Below, in pieces: positions 18,877 to 28,297 of a stretch of 64,000 nucleotides of DNA. Under the pieces are notes generated by a model. That model was given only the letters and a program-made list of their open reading frames with translations, searched no databases and had not been told where the DNA came from. The DNA lies in the NCBI RefSeq assembly GCF_015550595.1, contig NZ_JADNBB010000005.1, positions 124,001 through 188,000 of the forward strand, in the 5' to 3' direction. The stretch comes from Parabacteroides goldsteinii (GTDB lineage: Bacteria; Bacteroidota; Bacteroidia; Bacteroidales; Tannerellaceae). Numbering within the stretch: the stretch's first letter is position 1; the number at the start of each line of letters is the position of its first letter. A program made the translations under genes and the position numbers.

Positions 18877-21800
18877 ATGAATTATAATCTAATCTATAAC
18901 AAGACTCTTATGCGAACTTCGTTAACAGTTTGTGCTATCGCTCTGTCGTCGCAGTTACTTTGTGCGGAAGGAGCTTTAGGGCAAAGTCTTAAAGAAAACG
19001 ATATCACTTATGTAGTGAAACAGACGTCGGTCAGCGACGCTTTTGAACAATTAAGTAAAATTACCGGCTTTAATTTCTTTTATGACGAATCCGTTTTAAA
19101 AGGCTTGAAAAATGTAAGTGTACAAATTAAAGAAGGTTCGATAGATACTATTCTGAATGAATTATCCCGCCAAACGGGATTGTCTTTTAAAAAGATCAAT
19201 AATACGATATCGGTCAGTCGGGGACAAGTTAAAGCTTCTTTTCCGGCTGTTGAACAAAATGTCAAAAAAATAACCGGTACTATCCGTGATAATCATGGCG
19301 AGCCTATTATTGGTGCTAACGTGTTTGTAAAAGGAACTACCAGTGGTACCGTGACGGATATGGATGGTAATTTTTCTCTGGAAGTACCGGAGAAAGGAAC
19401 TTTGGTCGTTTCATACATCGGTTATCTGACAAAAGAAATGCCGATAGGAAAAGGACAACAGAGTGTGGAAGTTGCGTTGATTGAGGATACACAGGCTCTG
19501 GATGAAGTCGTAGTTGTCGGTTTTGCGAAACAGAAAAAAGCCAACCTGACCGGTTCCGTAAGTAGCGTTAAAATGGATGAGGTGATGGGAGACCGCCCGG
19601 TTCCGACTACAGGTGCTTTGTTGCAGGGAGCAGTTCCGGGTTTGCAGGTTACTTCCGGTAGCGGTGAGCCTGGTGGCGGTCTGGATTTTAATATTCGCGG
19701 TACAACGAGTATCAATGACGGTGACCCCCTTATTCTTGTCGATAATGTGCCGTTCTCCGGTTCGTTGAACTTACTCAATCCGAATGATATCGAGTCGGTT
19801 ACAGTCCTGAAAGATGCGGCATCTGCCTCTATCTACGGAGCTCGTTCTGCTTTTGGTGTTATCCTGATTACAACCAAAGGTGTCCAGAAAGAACAGAAGG
19901 TACAACTGACATACAGTAATAATTTTTCTTTTTCAAAGCCAACGAATTTGCCGGTAAAAGCGAACCCGTTCCAGACCGTTCAGGCCTATTCGGATATGGG
20001 TTATATTACTTATTATTCCGGTCAGACTGTGGATACATGGCTGGATCTGCTTCATGAATACGGTTCTAATCCGTCTGCTTACCCGGATGGATATGCAGAT
20101 GTAGGCGGGATGCGTTATCAGTTGGCACAAACGGATATAATGAAGGATTTCTTGTCGGAAACAGGTTTCCAGCAGAAACATGATTTCTCTGTGAGCGGGG
20201 GTACCGAACGTTCTTCATACCGTATTTCTTTGGGATATACGGGTTCCGATGGTATCATGACAACCGATATGGATAGCTATAAACGTTATAATGCGAAAGG
20301 TTTTATCAGTTCGAAAATAACGAACTGGCTGACAGGACAGTTGGATCTTAGTTTCTATAAATCGGATAAAGGCATGCCTAGCGGTGCCAACTATTCCAAG
20401 GCGGTGTGGGCTCCGTCTTACAACCCGACAGGAATGATCACGATCAATGACGAAGATCTATATTCCGGTACGGCAGGTAACCTGACTCGTCTGGGCGGTC
20501 AGAACACGAATGCGATCTCTGATACGCGTGTTTTTGCCAAGTTGATAGCAACGCCGATCAAAGACATGGTTCTGAATGCAGAGTTTACATATGATAACCT
20601 GAATGAAACCGAGACAAAGTATTCAAAACGTATCCGTTTTGCCAATGCCGATAAGTTCTCGGATGAATACACTTCAGATTATTCAACGTATAGCCGCCAA
20701 CGTGCTGTTACAAATTATACGGCTTTGAACATTTACGGCTCATACGCTAAAAGTTTTGCCGATAATAATTTTTCTTTATTATTAGGATACAACCAGGAAT
20801 CCAATCATTATGATTATCTGAAAGCTGAAACTTCAAATATGATCAATGACGATATGCCTTCGATTTCCCAGTCTGTGGGTGTACAGAAAGCGTATGATAA
20901 GTTTACCGAATATACGGTGATGGGATTTTTCGGACGTTTGAATTATGACTACGCAAACCGTTACCTGCTTGAGCTGAACGGACGTTATGATGCTTCTTCC
21001 AAATTCCCGTCGGGTAGCCGTTGGGGATTCTTCCCGTCTTTGTCTGTGGGATGGAGAGTGATGGAAGAAAGTTTCATGGAACCGTTACGCGATTATATTC
21101 CTGAATTTAAGATAAGAGGATCAATCGGTACGGTTGGTAATCAGAATATCGATCCTTACCAGTTTGTTCCGAGTATGGAGTCCGCAAAATCTACTTGGCT
21201 GGACAATAATACACAGCCGATTACTCTGAAGCAGCCGGGTCTGGTGAGTGGAAATTTCACCTGGGAAACGGTTCGTACCTTAAACCTCGGTTTCGATATC
21301 AGTGCCTTGAAGAATCGTCTTTCCGCCAACTTCGATCTTTTCCGTCGCGATACGAAGGATATGTTGACCAGCGGATCGCAATTACCTGCGACTTTGGGTG
21401 CAACAGCACCTTTACAGAATGTAGCCGATTTGAAATCTACCGGTTTCGAACTGGAATTGGCATGGCGTGACCAGATCGGTAAAGTACATTATAATATCGG
21501 TTTCAACCTGTATGATTACAAAGCCTATATCACGAAGTTTAAAAATAATGTAGCTGGTGTGATTCGTACTTCTGATAATAAAACGTATGTGGAAGGACAG
21601 CAGATAGGTGAAATATGGGGATATGTAACAGATAGGTTGTATACGGTCGATGATTTTGTAGAAGGAACTTTGGATGCGAATCTGAAAAATGGTACCCTGA
21701 AAGACGGTATTCCTCATGTGGAAGGTGTGAAACCGAATCCGGGTGATATGATGTTCAAGGATTTGGATGGCAATGGTATCATCAATTCAGGAAATGAAAC

Positions 21801-22338
21801 GATTTATGATCCGGGCGACCGTAAGATTATCGGGAATAATTCATTACGTTTCCAATATGGCATAAACGGTGGTTTGTCATGGAATAACTTCAGCTTCTCC
21901 TTCCTTTTACAGGGAGTCGGAAAATGTGACAAGTGGCTGACAAACGATTTGATCTTCCCGTATTATTATGAATTCGGTACGATCTATGAACATCAATTGG
22001 ATTACTGGACTCCTGAAAATACCGGGGCTTTCTTCCCTCGTTTGTATGAAACAGGTATGAGAAATACGAACTATGCTGCGAATGTTCGTGCCCAGACAAA
22101 GTACCTGACTAACGGAGCTTATCTGCGGGTGAAGAACCTGACACTGGGATATACAATCCCTCAGAGTGTAATTTCTAAAATTGGTATCAGTAACCTGAGA
22201 GTGTATGTTTCTGCAGAAAATCCGTTTACGTTCGATCATATGCCTAAAGGTCTCGACCCGGCAGTCGAAAGTAAAGCGAACGGACTGGGTTATCCGTTCA
22301 TGAGTTCGTATGCTTTTGGCTTCAGCGTAAGCTTGTAA
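18877..22338 (+). CDS. SusC/RagA TonB-dependent outer-membrane transporter
   Basis: An 1153-residue outer-membrane importer; an ATG at 18910 is a possible alternative start giving a cleaner signal peptide. Domains in order: signal peptide, STN domain (about 47-120, FEQLSKITGFNFFYDESVL) that talks to FecR, carboxypeptidase-like regulatory domain (GTIRDNHGEPIIGANVFVKG), TonB box region (DEVVVVGF), plug (RGTTSINDGDPLILVDNVP, LKDAASASIYGARSAFGV) and 22-strand barrel ending in a SusC-type terminus. It pairs with the SusD gene 12 bp downstream to import a glycan or glycoconjugate. With FecR upstream and a sulfatase downstream, a sulfated substrate is plausible but unproven. Confidence 0.93.
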   Translation: MNYNLIYNKTLMRTSLTVCAIALSSQLLCAEGALGQSLKENDITYVVKQTSVSDAFEQLSKITGFNFFYDESVLKGLKNVSVQIKEGSIDTILNELSRQTGLSFKKINNTISVSRGQVKASFPAVEQNVKKITGTIRDNHGEPIIGANVFVKGTTSGTVTDMDGNFSLEVPEKGTLVVSYIGYLTKEMPIGKGQQSVEVALIEDTQALDEVVVVGFAKQKKANLTGSVSSVKMDEVMGDRPVPTTGALLQGAVPGLQVTSGSGEPGGGLDFNIRGTTSINDGDPLILVDNVPFSGSLNLLNPNDIESVTVLKDAASASIYGARSAFGVILITTKGVQKEQKVQLTYSNNFSFSKPTNLPVKANPFQTVQAYSDMGYITYYSGQTVDTWLDLLHEYGSNPSAYPDGYADVGGMRYQLAQTDIMKDFLSETGFQQKHDFSVSGGTERSSYRISLGYTGSDGIMTTDMDSYKRYNAKGFISSKITNWLTGQLDLSFYKSDKGMPSGANYSKAVWAPSYNPTGMITINDEDLYSGTAGNLTRLGGQNTNAISDTRVFAKLIATPIKDMVLNAEFTYDNLNETETKYSKRIRFANADKFSDEYTSDYSTYSRQRAVTNYTALNIYGSYAKSFADNNFSLLLGYNQESNHYDYLKAETSNMINDDMPSISQSVGVQKAYDKFTEYTVMGFFGRLNYDYANRYLLELNGRYDASSKFPSGSRWGFFPSLSVGWRVMEESFMEPLRDYIPEFKIRGSIGTVGNQNIDPYQFVPSMESAKSTWLDNNTQPITLKQPGLVSGNFTWETVRTLNLGFDISALKNRLSANFDLFRRDTKDMLTSGSQLPATLGATAPLQNVADLKSTGFELELAWRDQIGKVHYNIGFNLYDYKAYITKFKNNVAGVIRTSDNKTYVEGQQIGEIWGYVTDRLYTVDDFVEGTLDANLKNGTLKDGIPHVEGVKPNPGDMMFKDLDGNGIINSGNETIYDPGDRKIIGNNSLRFQYGINGGLSWNNFSFSFLLQGVGKCDKWLTNDLIFPYYYEFGTIYEHQLDYWTPENTGAFFPRLYETGMRNTNYAANVRAQTKYLTNGAYLRVKNLTLGYTIPQSVISKIGISNLRVYVSAENPFTFDHMPKGLDPAVESKANGLGYPFMSSYAFGFSVSL

Positions 22339-22374
22339 TTCTGTATTATTATGAAACTATTAAAAAGAAAGAAT

Positions 22375-24195
22375 ATGAATTTGAAAAAATATATCGTATT
22401 ACCGGTCATAGCTTTAACCGGTTTGGGATTGACGGGATGTTCAAGTGATTTTTTGGATAAAATCCCCTTGGACCAGCAGACTGAGGCGACTGCATTTAAA
22501 ACGAATGATAACTTCAAAACGTATGCCTGGGGATTGTATGAATATTTCAACGGATTTCCAACGGATGGCGGTTATACGCCTGCCAATATATCGAGTGAGT
22601 ATGATACGGATAATATAATTTATGCCAATTCAGGAGGAGAGTCCGATTATGCATATCAGTTAAAGAAATTACCGGCAACCAGCGATTCCTGGAGCTTTAC
22701 GTATATCCGTCGTGTAAATATAATGTTGCAGAATATCGATGGTTCTTCCATGAGTGATGTCGATAAAGACCACTGGAGAAGTGTCGGTTACTTTTTCAGA
22801 GCTTTACGTTATTTTGATATGATGGCGGCTTATGGCGATGTGCCCTGGATTGACAAAGTGTTGGATGATACGGATACGGAAGAACTTTACTGCGAACGGA
22901 CTCCGAGAGACGAAGTCGCCAAACATATTCTGGAAGAGCTGCAATGGGCGGAAGAACATATCAAAGAGGATGGTACAGGAACAAATACAATCAATGTTCA
23001 TGTGGTCAGAGCCCTGATTTCACGTTTCGGATTGTTTGAAGGTACCTGGCGTAAATACCACGGATTGAATGATAGCGAAACGTATTTGAAAGCTTGTGCT
23101 AATGCATCAGAAAAGTTGATGAATGCTTATCCTTCTATCATGCCTAATTATGATGACCTTTACAACTCGGAAGAATTGGTCGGAAAAGCAGGTGTGATCC
23201 TGGCTAAACAATATGAAACGGATATGGTAACGCATAGTATCACACGCGTGATCCGCTCTTCGGCATGGTATGTCGATCTGACAAAAGATGCTGTGGACAG
23301 TTATCTGTGTTCAGACGGACGTCCGGTTTCTACCAGTAAGGTGTATGAAGGCGATAAGGATCTGAATGCTCAGTTCCGTCACCGTGACCGCCGTTTATAT
23401 TGGACGGTAGTTCCTCCTTATAAAGTAAACTTGACCGGTGCTGCCGGTACGTCATTCGGTTGGGAGCATACAGGAGTGGCCAGTGACCGTGAATATATTG
23501 ATTATATGGAAGAAATAGGCGGTTCGGCAACAGGCAAGAGTTTACCGGTATCTAACTTCGTCGGGTATCAGGTTTCCGGTTTTCCGCACTTCCGTAACTA
23601 CCCGAACGGACAGGGATTCCTTGTAACCCATTTAGGGTTCTATTTCTGGAAATATTATAACCGTCATGTCGATAATATGGCGTTACGTTCTTCTACTGTC
23701 GATTATCTCTTATTCGGTATAGAAGAAGTGATGCTGAATTATGCTGAAGCTAAATTTGAATTAGGCGAATTTTCTCAGTCCGTAGCTGATGCCACTATCA
23801 ATAAACTTCGTGTTCGTGCGGTTATTCCGTCTATGAATGTGTCGGAAATAGATGCTTCTTTCGATTTGAACAGAGACCAGAGCGTAGATCCTGTTTTGTG
23901 GGAGATCCGTCGTGAGCGTCGTATAGAACTGATGGGTGACGGTTTCCGTTTCCGCGACCTGAAACGTTGGAAGAAAGGGGAATATGTGAATAAACAACCA
24001 TTAGGTGCATGGGTGAAGAGCAGTGACTATGATGGTAAGCTCAATATTCTCAATGGGGCTGATGAGGGATATTCCATCCTGTTCGCAAAACCGTCGGGAT
24101 GGCTGGAAAAATATTATCTGGAACCGATTCCTACTCAGGAAATAGCGTTGAATCCTAAGTTAAAACAAAACCCGGGTTGGGAAACTGCCGAATAA
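22375..24195 (+). CDS. SusD/RagB outer-membrane glycan-binding lipoprotein
   Basis: A 606-residue lipoprotein from ATG 22375 (22351 is also in frame), with lipobox LGLTGC. It shows the SusD pattern: FLDKIPLDQQTEATAF near the N-terminus, TPR-like helices with FFRALRYFDMMAAYGDVPWI, and the conserved C-terminal WEIRRERRIELMGDGFRFRDLKRWKKG and YYLEPIPTQEIALNPKLKQNPGW. SusD proteins lid the SusC channel and bind the oligosaccharide on the cell surface. It is encoded directly after susC and before the phosphodiesterase and sulfatase genes in one apparent transcript. Confidence 0.93.
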   Translation: MNLKKYIVLPVIALTGLGLTGCSSDFLDKIPLDQQTEATAFKTNDNFKTYAWGLYEYFNGFPTDGGYTPANISSEYDTDNIIYANSGGESDYAYQLKKLPATSDSWSFTYIRRVNIMLQNIDGSSMSDVDKDHWRSVGYFFRALRYFDMMAAYGDVPWIDKVLDDTDTEELYCERTPRDEVAKHILEELQWAEEHIKEDGTGTNTINVHVVRALISRFGLFEGTWRKYHGLNDSETYLKACANASEKLMNAYPSIMPNYDDLYNSEELVGKAGVILAKQYETDMVTHSITRVIRSSAWYVDLTKDAVDSYLCSDGRPVSTSKVYEGDKDLNAQFRHRDRRLYWTVVPPYKVNLTGAAGTSFGWEHTGVASDREYIDYMEEIGGSATGKSLPVSNFVGYQVSGFPHFRNYPNGQGFLVTHLGFYFWKYYNRHVDNMALRSSTVDYLLFGIEEVMLNYAEAKFELGEFSQSVADATINKLRVRAVIPSMNVSEIDASFDLNRDQSVDPVLWEIRRERRIELMGDGFRFRDLKRWKKGEYVNKQPLGAWVKSSDYDGKLNILNGADEGYSILFAKPSGWLEKYYLEPIPTQEIALNPKLKQNPGWETAE

Positions 24196-24274
24196 TTAGT
24201 ATCGATACTCTCTTAAAGGTTGTTTCCGGACTGTGTTGTCGTAGAAACAACCTTTATTATTTAATACATAAAAT

Positions 24275-25177
24275 ATGAACACTAGAAAATATTTATATAT
24301 CGTTGCTTTTATTTTTTTATTTGCCAATATATCGTTTGCAGCCAAATGGAAGGCTAAACATGTCATATTGATCGGCCTCGACGGCTGGGGAGCCTATAGC
24401 GTGGAGAAAGCGGAAATGCCTACGGTTAAGAAACTGATGGCGGATGGTTCCTATACGTTGAAGAAAAGAAGTGTACTGCCATCTTCCAGTGCAGTGAACT
24501 GGGCTTCCATGTTTATGGGGGCAGGTCCTGAATTACACGGATATACGGAATGGGGATCGAGAACACCGGAGCTTCCTTCGCGGGTATTGAGTAAAGACGG
24601 TATTTTCCCGACTGTATTTGGCCTGTTGCGTGAATCGGAACCGAAGGCTGAGATAGGTTGTGTCTGCGAATGGAAAGGGATCCGTTATGTAGTGGATACC
24701 CTGGCGCTGAATTACGACAAGCATGTGGCCGAGGCTTCAAAAGAACCTGATGCTACGGTTCGTTATGCTGTCGATTATATCCAATCGGCTAAGCCGAACT
24801 TGTGTGCGGTCATTTTTGATAACCCGGATCATATCGGGCATGCGGACGGACACGACACTCCGGAATATTATAATATGCTGAAAGTATTGGATGGTTATAT
24901 CGCTCGGATCGTAGAAGCTGTAAAAAATGCCGGTATGTTGGATGATACGATCTTTATTGTTACTTCCGACCACGGGGGAATCAATAAAGGACATGGTGGT
25001 AAGACGATGCAGGAAATGGAAACCGCTTTCATTATTTCCGGAAAAGGAATCAAGAAAGGCTATGAATTTTCTGAAAGCATGATGCAGTTTGACACGGCGG
25101 CCACTATTGCTCATATCTTCAATCTGAAACAGCCGCAGGTATGGATCGGTCGTCCGATGTTACAAGTATTTAAGTAA
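24275..25177 (+). CDS. Type I phosphodiesterase/nucleotide pyrophosphatase-like
   Basis: A 300-residue secreted enzyme of the alkaline phosphatase superfamily with a signal peptide (residues 1-22, NISFAAK). Metal-site residues are visible in LIGLDGWG, DNPDHIGHADGH, TSDHGG and GHGG. The expected nucleophile region reads SSSAVNWASMFMGAGPELHGY, where a Ser takes the place often held by Thr. It could hydrolyse phosphodiesters or phosphomonoesters released from a glycoconjugate. It lies 79 bp after susD and 30 bp before the sulfatase gene, so it probably processes the imported substrate. Substrate unknown. Confidence 0.8.
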   Translation: MNTRKYLYIVAFIFLFANISFAAKWKAKHVILIGLDGWGAYSVEKAEMPTVKKLMADGSYTLKKRSVLPSSSAVNWASMFMGAGPELHGYTEWGSRTPELPSRVLSKDGIFPTVFGLLRESEPKAEIGCVCEWKGIRYVVDTLALNYDKHVAEASKEPDATVRYAVDYIQSAKPNLCAVIFDNPDHIGHADGHDTPEYYNMLKVLDGYIARIVEAVKNAGMLDDTIFIVTSDHGGINKGHGGKTMQEMETAFIISGKGIKKGYEFSESMMQFDTAATIAHIFNLKQPQVWIGRPMLQVFK

Positions 25178-25207
25178 TAAGGAAAAGATACAGGTAAGAA
25201 AAGAAAA

Positions 25208-26548
25208 ATGAATAATCATATAAAAATAGCTTTAGCATTGCTGCCGGTACCTTTGTGCCAGACGGTAGCTAAAGAAAACAAGACTACCCGCCCGAATATC
25301 GTTATTATTTACTGTGACGATATGGGGTATGGGGATATAGGTGTGACGGGGCATCCGGATATAAAGACTCCTAATCTGGACCGGATGGCTCTGGACGGTA
25401 TGCGCTTTACGAACTATTACAGTGCATCCCCGGCTTCAACAGCAAGTCGTTATTCTTTGTTAACCGGACGTTATCCGGTGCGTGCCGGTTTCCGGTGGGT
25501 ATTGAGCCCGGATGCTGAAAAAGGCATTCATCCTCGGGAACTGACGATGGCCGAATTGCTGAAAGGGCAGGGATATGCTACGGCTATCTATGGTAAATGG
25601 CATCTGGGAAGTACGAAGAAGGAATATTTGCCTTTGCAGAACGGCTTTGATGAATATGTAGGTCTTCCGTACAGCAATGATATGATCCCCCCGAAATATC
25701 CGGATATAGCTTTGATGTGTGGAAATGATACGCTCAAAATGAATCCCGACCAGTCGGAACTGACGGCGCTTTACACGGAAAAAGCGATATCGTTCATTAA
25801 AAAGCATAAGAAAGAAAACTTCTTTGTCTATGTCCCTTATGCAATGCCTCATGTTCCGTTATATCCCGGAAAAGCCTTTATCGGTAAATCCAAGAGGGGT
25901 ACTTACGGCGATGCGGTGGAAGAGATCGACTGGGGAGTAGGGGAGATTTTGTCTGCTCTCAGGAAAGAAGGTCTTGATAAGAATACGATCGTTTGGTTTA
26001 TGAGCGATAACGGGCCCTGGCTGCCCCGGAACGAGGAAGGCGGATCGGCCGGTATCTTCCGCGACGGTAAAGGCAGTACTTGGGAAGGTGGTGTCCGTGT
26101 ACCATGTTTCGTTAGCTGGGCGGGCCATCTCAACGGCCAGGTCAATGAAGAGGTCATTACTTCCATGGATGTTTTTGCAACTTCCGTATGGATGGGCGGT
26201 GCAAAAATTCCGACAGACCGGGTCATCGACGGAAAGAATGTAGCCTCTTACCTGGGATACGAAGGTGTAGCTCCGAAACCGGAAACGCCATTCTTCTATT
26301 TTGGTATCGACCATCAGTTGATGGCGGTACGGAAAGGCAAATGGAAGTTGCATGTGAAAACATACAGCCAGTTGGGACTGGATTATTTTAAGGGCGAATT
26401 GCCTTTACTGTTTAACATAAATGCCGATCCTTCGGAGAAATATAATCTGGCTACCAAATATCCGGATATAGTAAAGGAATTGACGGCCCTGATAGAAGAA
26501 AAGCTGGAAGAAGTTAAAACAACCGGCGACTTTTTCAGTAATAACTAA
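25208..26548 (+). CDS. Secreted S1-type sulfatase
   Basis: A 446-residue family S1 sulfatase with a short signal-like N-terminus. The metal-binding NIVIIYCDDMGYGDIG starts the domain, and the active-site signature reads STASRYSLLTGRYP, that is Ser-x-Ala-Ser-Arg within the (C/S)-x-(P/A)-S-R pattern. The first Ser would be converted to formylglycine by an anaerobic radical-SAM maturase, which is not encoded in this window. FMSDNGPWLPRNEEGGSAG supplies further metal ligands. It removes sulfate esters in the periplasm, probably from the glycan captured by the SusC/SusD pair. Its stop is 3 bp from the stop of the convergent ECF sigma gene. Confidence 0.9.
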   Translation: MNNHIKIALALLPVPLCQTVAKENKTTRPNIVIIYCDDMGYGDIGVTGHPDIKTPNLDRMALDGMRFTNYYSASPASTASRYSLLTGRYPVRAGFRWVLSPDAEKGIHPRELTMAELLKGQGYATAIYGKWHLGSTKKEYLPLQNGFDEYVGLPYSNDMIPPKYPDIALMCGNDTLKMNPDQSELTALYTEKAISFIKKHKKENFFVYVPYAMPHVPLYPGKAFIGKSKRGTYGDAVEEIDWGVGEILSALRKEGLDKNTIVWFMSDNGPWLPRNEEGGSAGIFRDGKGSTWEGGVRVPCFVSWAGHLNGQVNEEVITSMDVFATSVWMGGAKIPTDRVIDGKNVASYLGYEGVAPKPETPFFYFGIDHQLMAVRKGKWKLHVKTYSQLGLDYFKGELPLLFNINADPSEKYNLATKYPDIVKELTALIEEKLEEVKTTGDFFSNN

Positions 26549-26551
26549 GTA

Positions 26552-27148
26552 TTATTTATACAAGATAAAAGCTGCCAGCAACAGGCTTATGGACATATCC
26601 GCATGTTTGCTGAAATAGGCTTTTATAAATTTGAGCGCCTCTGAAATATGCTCCTGTACGGTATTGACCGAAATACCTAATTCGGCGGCAATTTCCTTAT
26701 GAGACATACTTTCGATGCGGCTCATGTTGAATATCTTCCGGCGTTGCGGGGGAAGCTGGCTGATTGCATTCTGAAGGATCACCTGATATTCAGTGTAGAT
26801 TATTTTGGAATCGATCGCTTCTTCCTCCGTAACTTTTTGTGTGGCAAGTATTTCTTTTACCTTTTCATCGATATCGATATCCCGGAAATAATTAAGTATC
26901 CTGTTGCGTGCCATTGTATAGAGGAACGATGAAAAAGAGAGGTCCGGGTTGATGAAGTTACGTGATTCCCAGATACGGATAAATATTTCCTGAACGATAT
27001 CGCTGGCTTCTTCTTTTGATTTGAGTAAATGGAGGCAGAAGTAATACAGTTTGTCTTTATAGCGCACATATAGCTCACTGAAAGCCGCTTCATTATTTCG
27101 GGTGAGTAAGATAGCTAATTCCGTGTCTGTTTTTTCTTTGATCCTCAT
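26552..27148 (-). CDS. ECF-type RNA polymerase sigma factor
   Basis: A 198-residue sigma-70 factor of the Bacteroides-expanded ECF group. Region 2 is FSELYVRYKDKLYYFCLHL with DIVQEIFIRIWESR, and region 4 is LPPQRRKIFNMSRIESMSHKEIAAELGISVNTVQEHISEAL (split here at residues about 134-172). A hydrophobic C-terminal tail (MSISLLLAAFILY) is typical of this group. It is the only sigma gene near the FecR at 17668 and is convergent with the sulfatase gene, so it is inferred to be the sigma partner even though it is detached from fecR. Confidence 0.9.
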   Translation of the reverse strand: MRIKEKTDTELAILLTRNNEAAFSELYVRYKDKLYYFCLHLLKSKEEASDIVQEIFIRIWESRNFINPDLSFSSFLYTMARNRILNYFRDIDIDEKVKEILATQKVTEEEAIDSKIIYTEYQVILQNAISQLPPQRRKIFNMSRIESMSHKEIAAELGISVNTVQEHISEALKFIKAYFSKHADMSISLLLAAFILYK

Positions 27149-27189
27149 GTGTACGATTACATAGTTTGGAACAATATTACAGATTTTTG

Positions 27190-27245
27190 ATGAGAAAAAG
27201 AAATTCCCGGTAGAATAACTGGAAATAACAGCTCCACCGGGAATT
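27190..27245 (-). terminator. Terminator of the nucleotidyltransferase gene
   Basis: AATTCCCGGT (27202-27211) pairs with ACCGGGAATT (27236-27245); on the minus strand the stem is followed by a T-rich run. Confidence 0.75.
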
Positions 27246-27262
27246 GGTATGATTGTTTTTTG

Positions 27263-28174
27263 TTAAAACAGTTTTTCAGGATATTCACCTGCATCGACCA
27301 ATGCCTGGATCTTATCGACAACTTCCTGACGGTCTTCCGGATAAGTAACGCCGAACCATTTGCTGTTCGTATCCAATACTTTTACAGTAGCCGTATCGGT
27401 GCTGATCAGCTTATCGACCATCAAAGGAATGAAAAATTCGCTTTTCAGATTTTCCATATTCTTCGGATCGCTCAGGAACACTTTGAAGAAATCTTTGCTG
27501 TAAGCGAAATAGTCGGGTGTGAAGCCCCAGAAGTTCATACTTACCGGAGTTGTGTCGGGAGTAGCCACCCATTCGCCGTCGTCGCCGATGTATTTAACTT
27601 CACCGTCCAGACGTTGGATCTTGGTGCGTTCGACAACGGAAGTCAACAACTCGTTTTCGTTTGTGCTGCAAATACCACGGGATACGGTACCGCTTTCGCT
27701 CAACGTATTTCCTACGCGGAAACCGACCATTGCATACGTGTTTTCAGAACCGTCAGGCAGTGCTGAAAGGAATTTGCCCATTACCTGGAAAGAATCGCGG
27801 CCATAGAAGTCGTCACAGTTGATTACGGCGAACGGTTCCTTGATCACGTCGGCACCCATCATAACGGCATGGTTCGTACCCCATGGTTTTGTGCGTTCTG
27901 CCGGGCAGGTAAATCCTTCGGGAAGATTATCGATAGCTTGGAATACTAATTCGCAAGGAATATGACCTTCATATTTAGAAATGATCTTATCACGAAAATC
28001 TTGTTCAAAATCTTTACGGATAACAAAGACGAGCTTTCCGAAACCGGCTTGAATAGCATCGTAGATTGAATAATCCATGATTGTTTCCCCGTTAGGACCC
28101 AGTCCGTCCAACTGTTTCAAACCTCCGTAGCGGCTACCCATACCGGCAGCCAGTAGAAATAATGTAGGTTTCAT
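27263..28174 (-). CDS. Sugar-1-phosphate nucleotidyltransferase-like protein
   Basis: A 303-residue cytoplasmic protein with a GT-A-like nucleotidyltransferase fold. The N-terminal LFLLAAGMGSRYGGLKQLDGLG is the nucleotide-binding loop (GMGSRYGG with Lys of KQL) and VINCDDFYGRDSFQVM supplies the metal Asp. It is related to UTP/dTTP sugar-1-phosphate transferases but is not a standard GalU or RmlA, so the exact sugar is unknown. The gene lies just downstream of GH51 on the same strand but has its own -7 box (28219-28226) and terminator. Confidence 0.75.
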   Translation of the reverse strand: MKPTLFLLAAGMGSRYGGLKQLDGLGPNGETIMDYSIYDAIQAGFGKLVFVIRKDFEQDFRDKIISKYEGHIPCELVFQAIDNLPEGFTCPAERTKPWGTNHAVMMGADVIKEPFAVINCDDFYGRDSFQVMGKFLSALPDGSENTYAMVGFRVGNTLSESGTVSRGICSTNENELLTSVVERTKIQRLDGEVKYIGDDGEWVATPDTTPVSMNFWGFTPDYFAYSKDFFKVFLSDPKNMENLKSEFFIPLMVDKLISTDTATVKVLDTNSKWFGVTYPEDRQEVVDKIQALVDAGEYPEKLF

Positions 28175-28218
28175 AATTCTTTTATTTTAATTAGATAGTG
28201 TATTTTTCATTCTGCTGG

Positions 28219-28226
28219 CAAAGGTA
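28219..28226 (-). promoter_or_regulatory. -7 box for the nucleotidyltransferase gene
   Basis: TACCTTTG on the minus strand, a perfect TAnnTTTG match 45 bp from the start codon. Confidence 0.6.
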
Positions 28227-28297
28227 GAAAACTATTGATAATTGACAATTCACATTTGGAATTAATTTCATCTTATCAGGCAGAAACAGAATCTCGA

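Noticed and set aside
25495-25530. Sulfatase considered inactive because the Pro of the signature is missing
   Set aside because: Ser-x-Ala-Ser-Arg is within the accepted (C/S)-x-(P/A)-S-R pattern, so no loss of function is implied.
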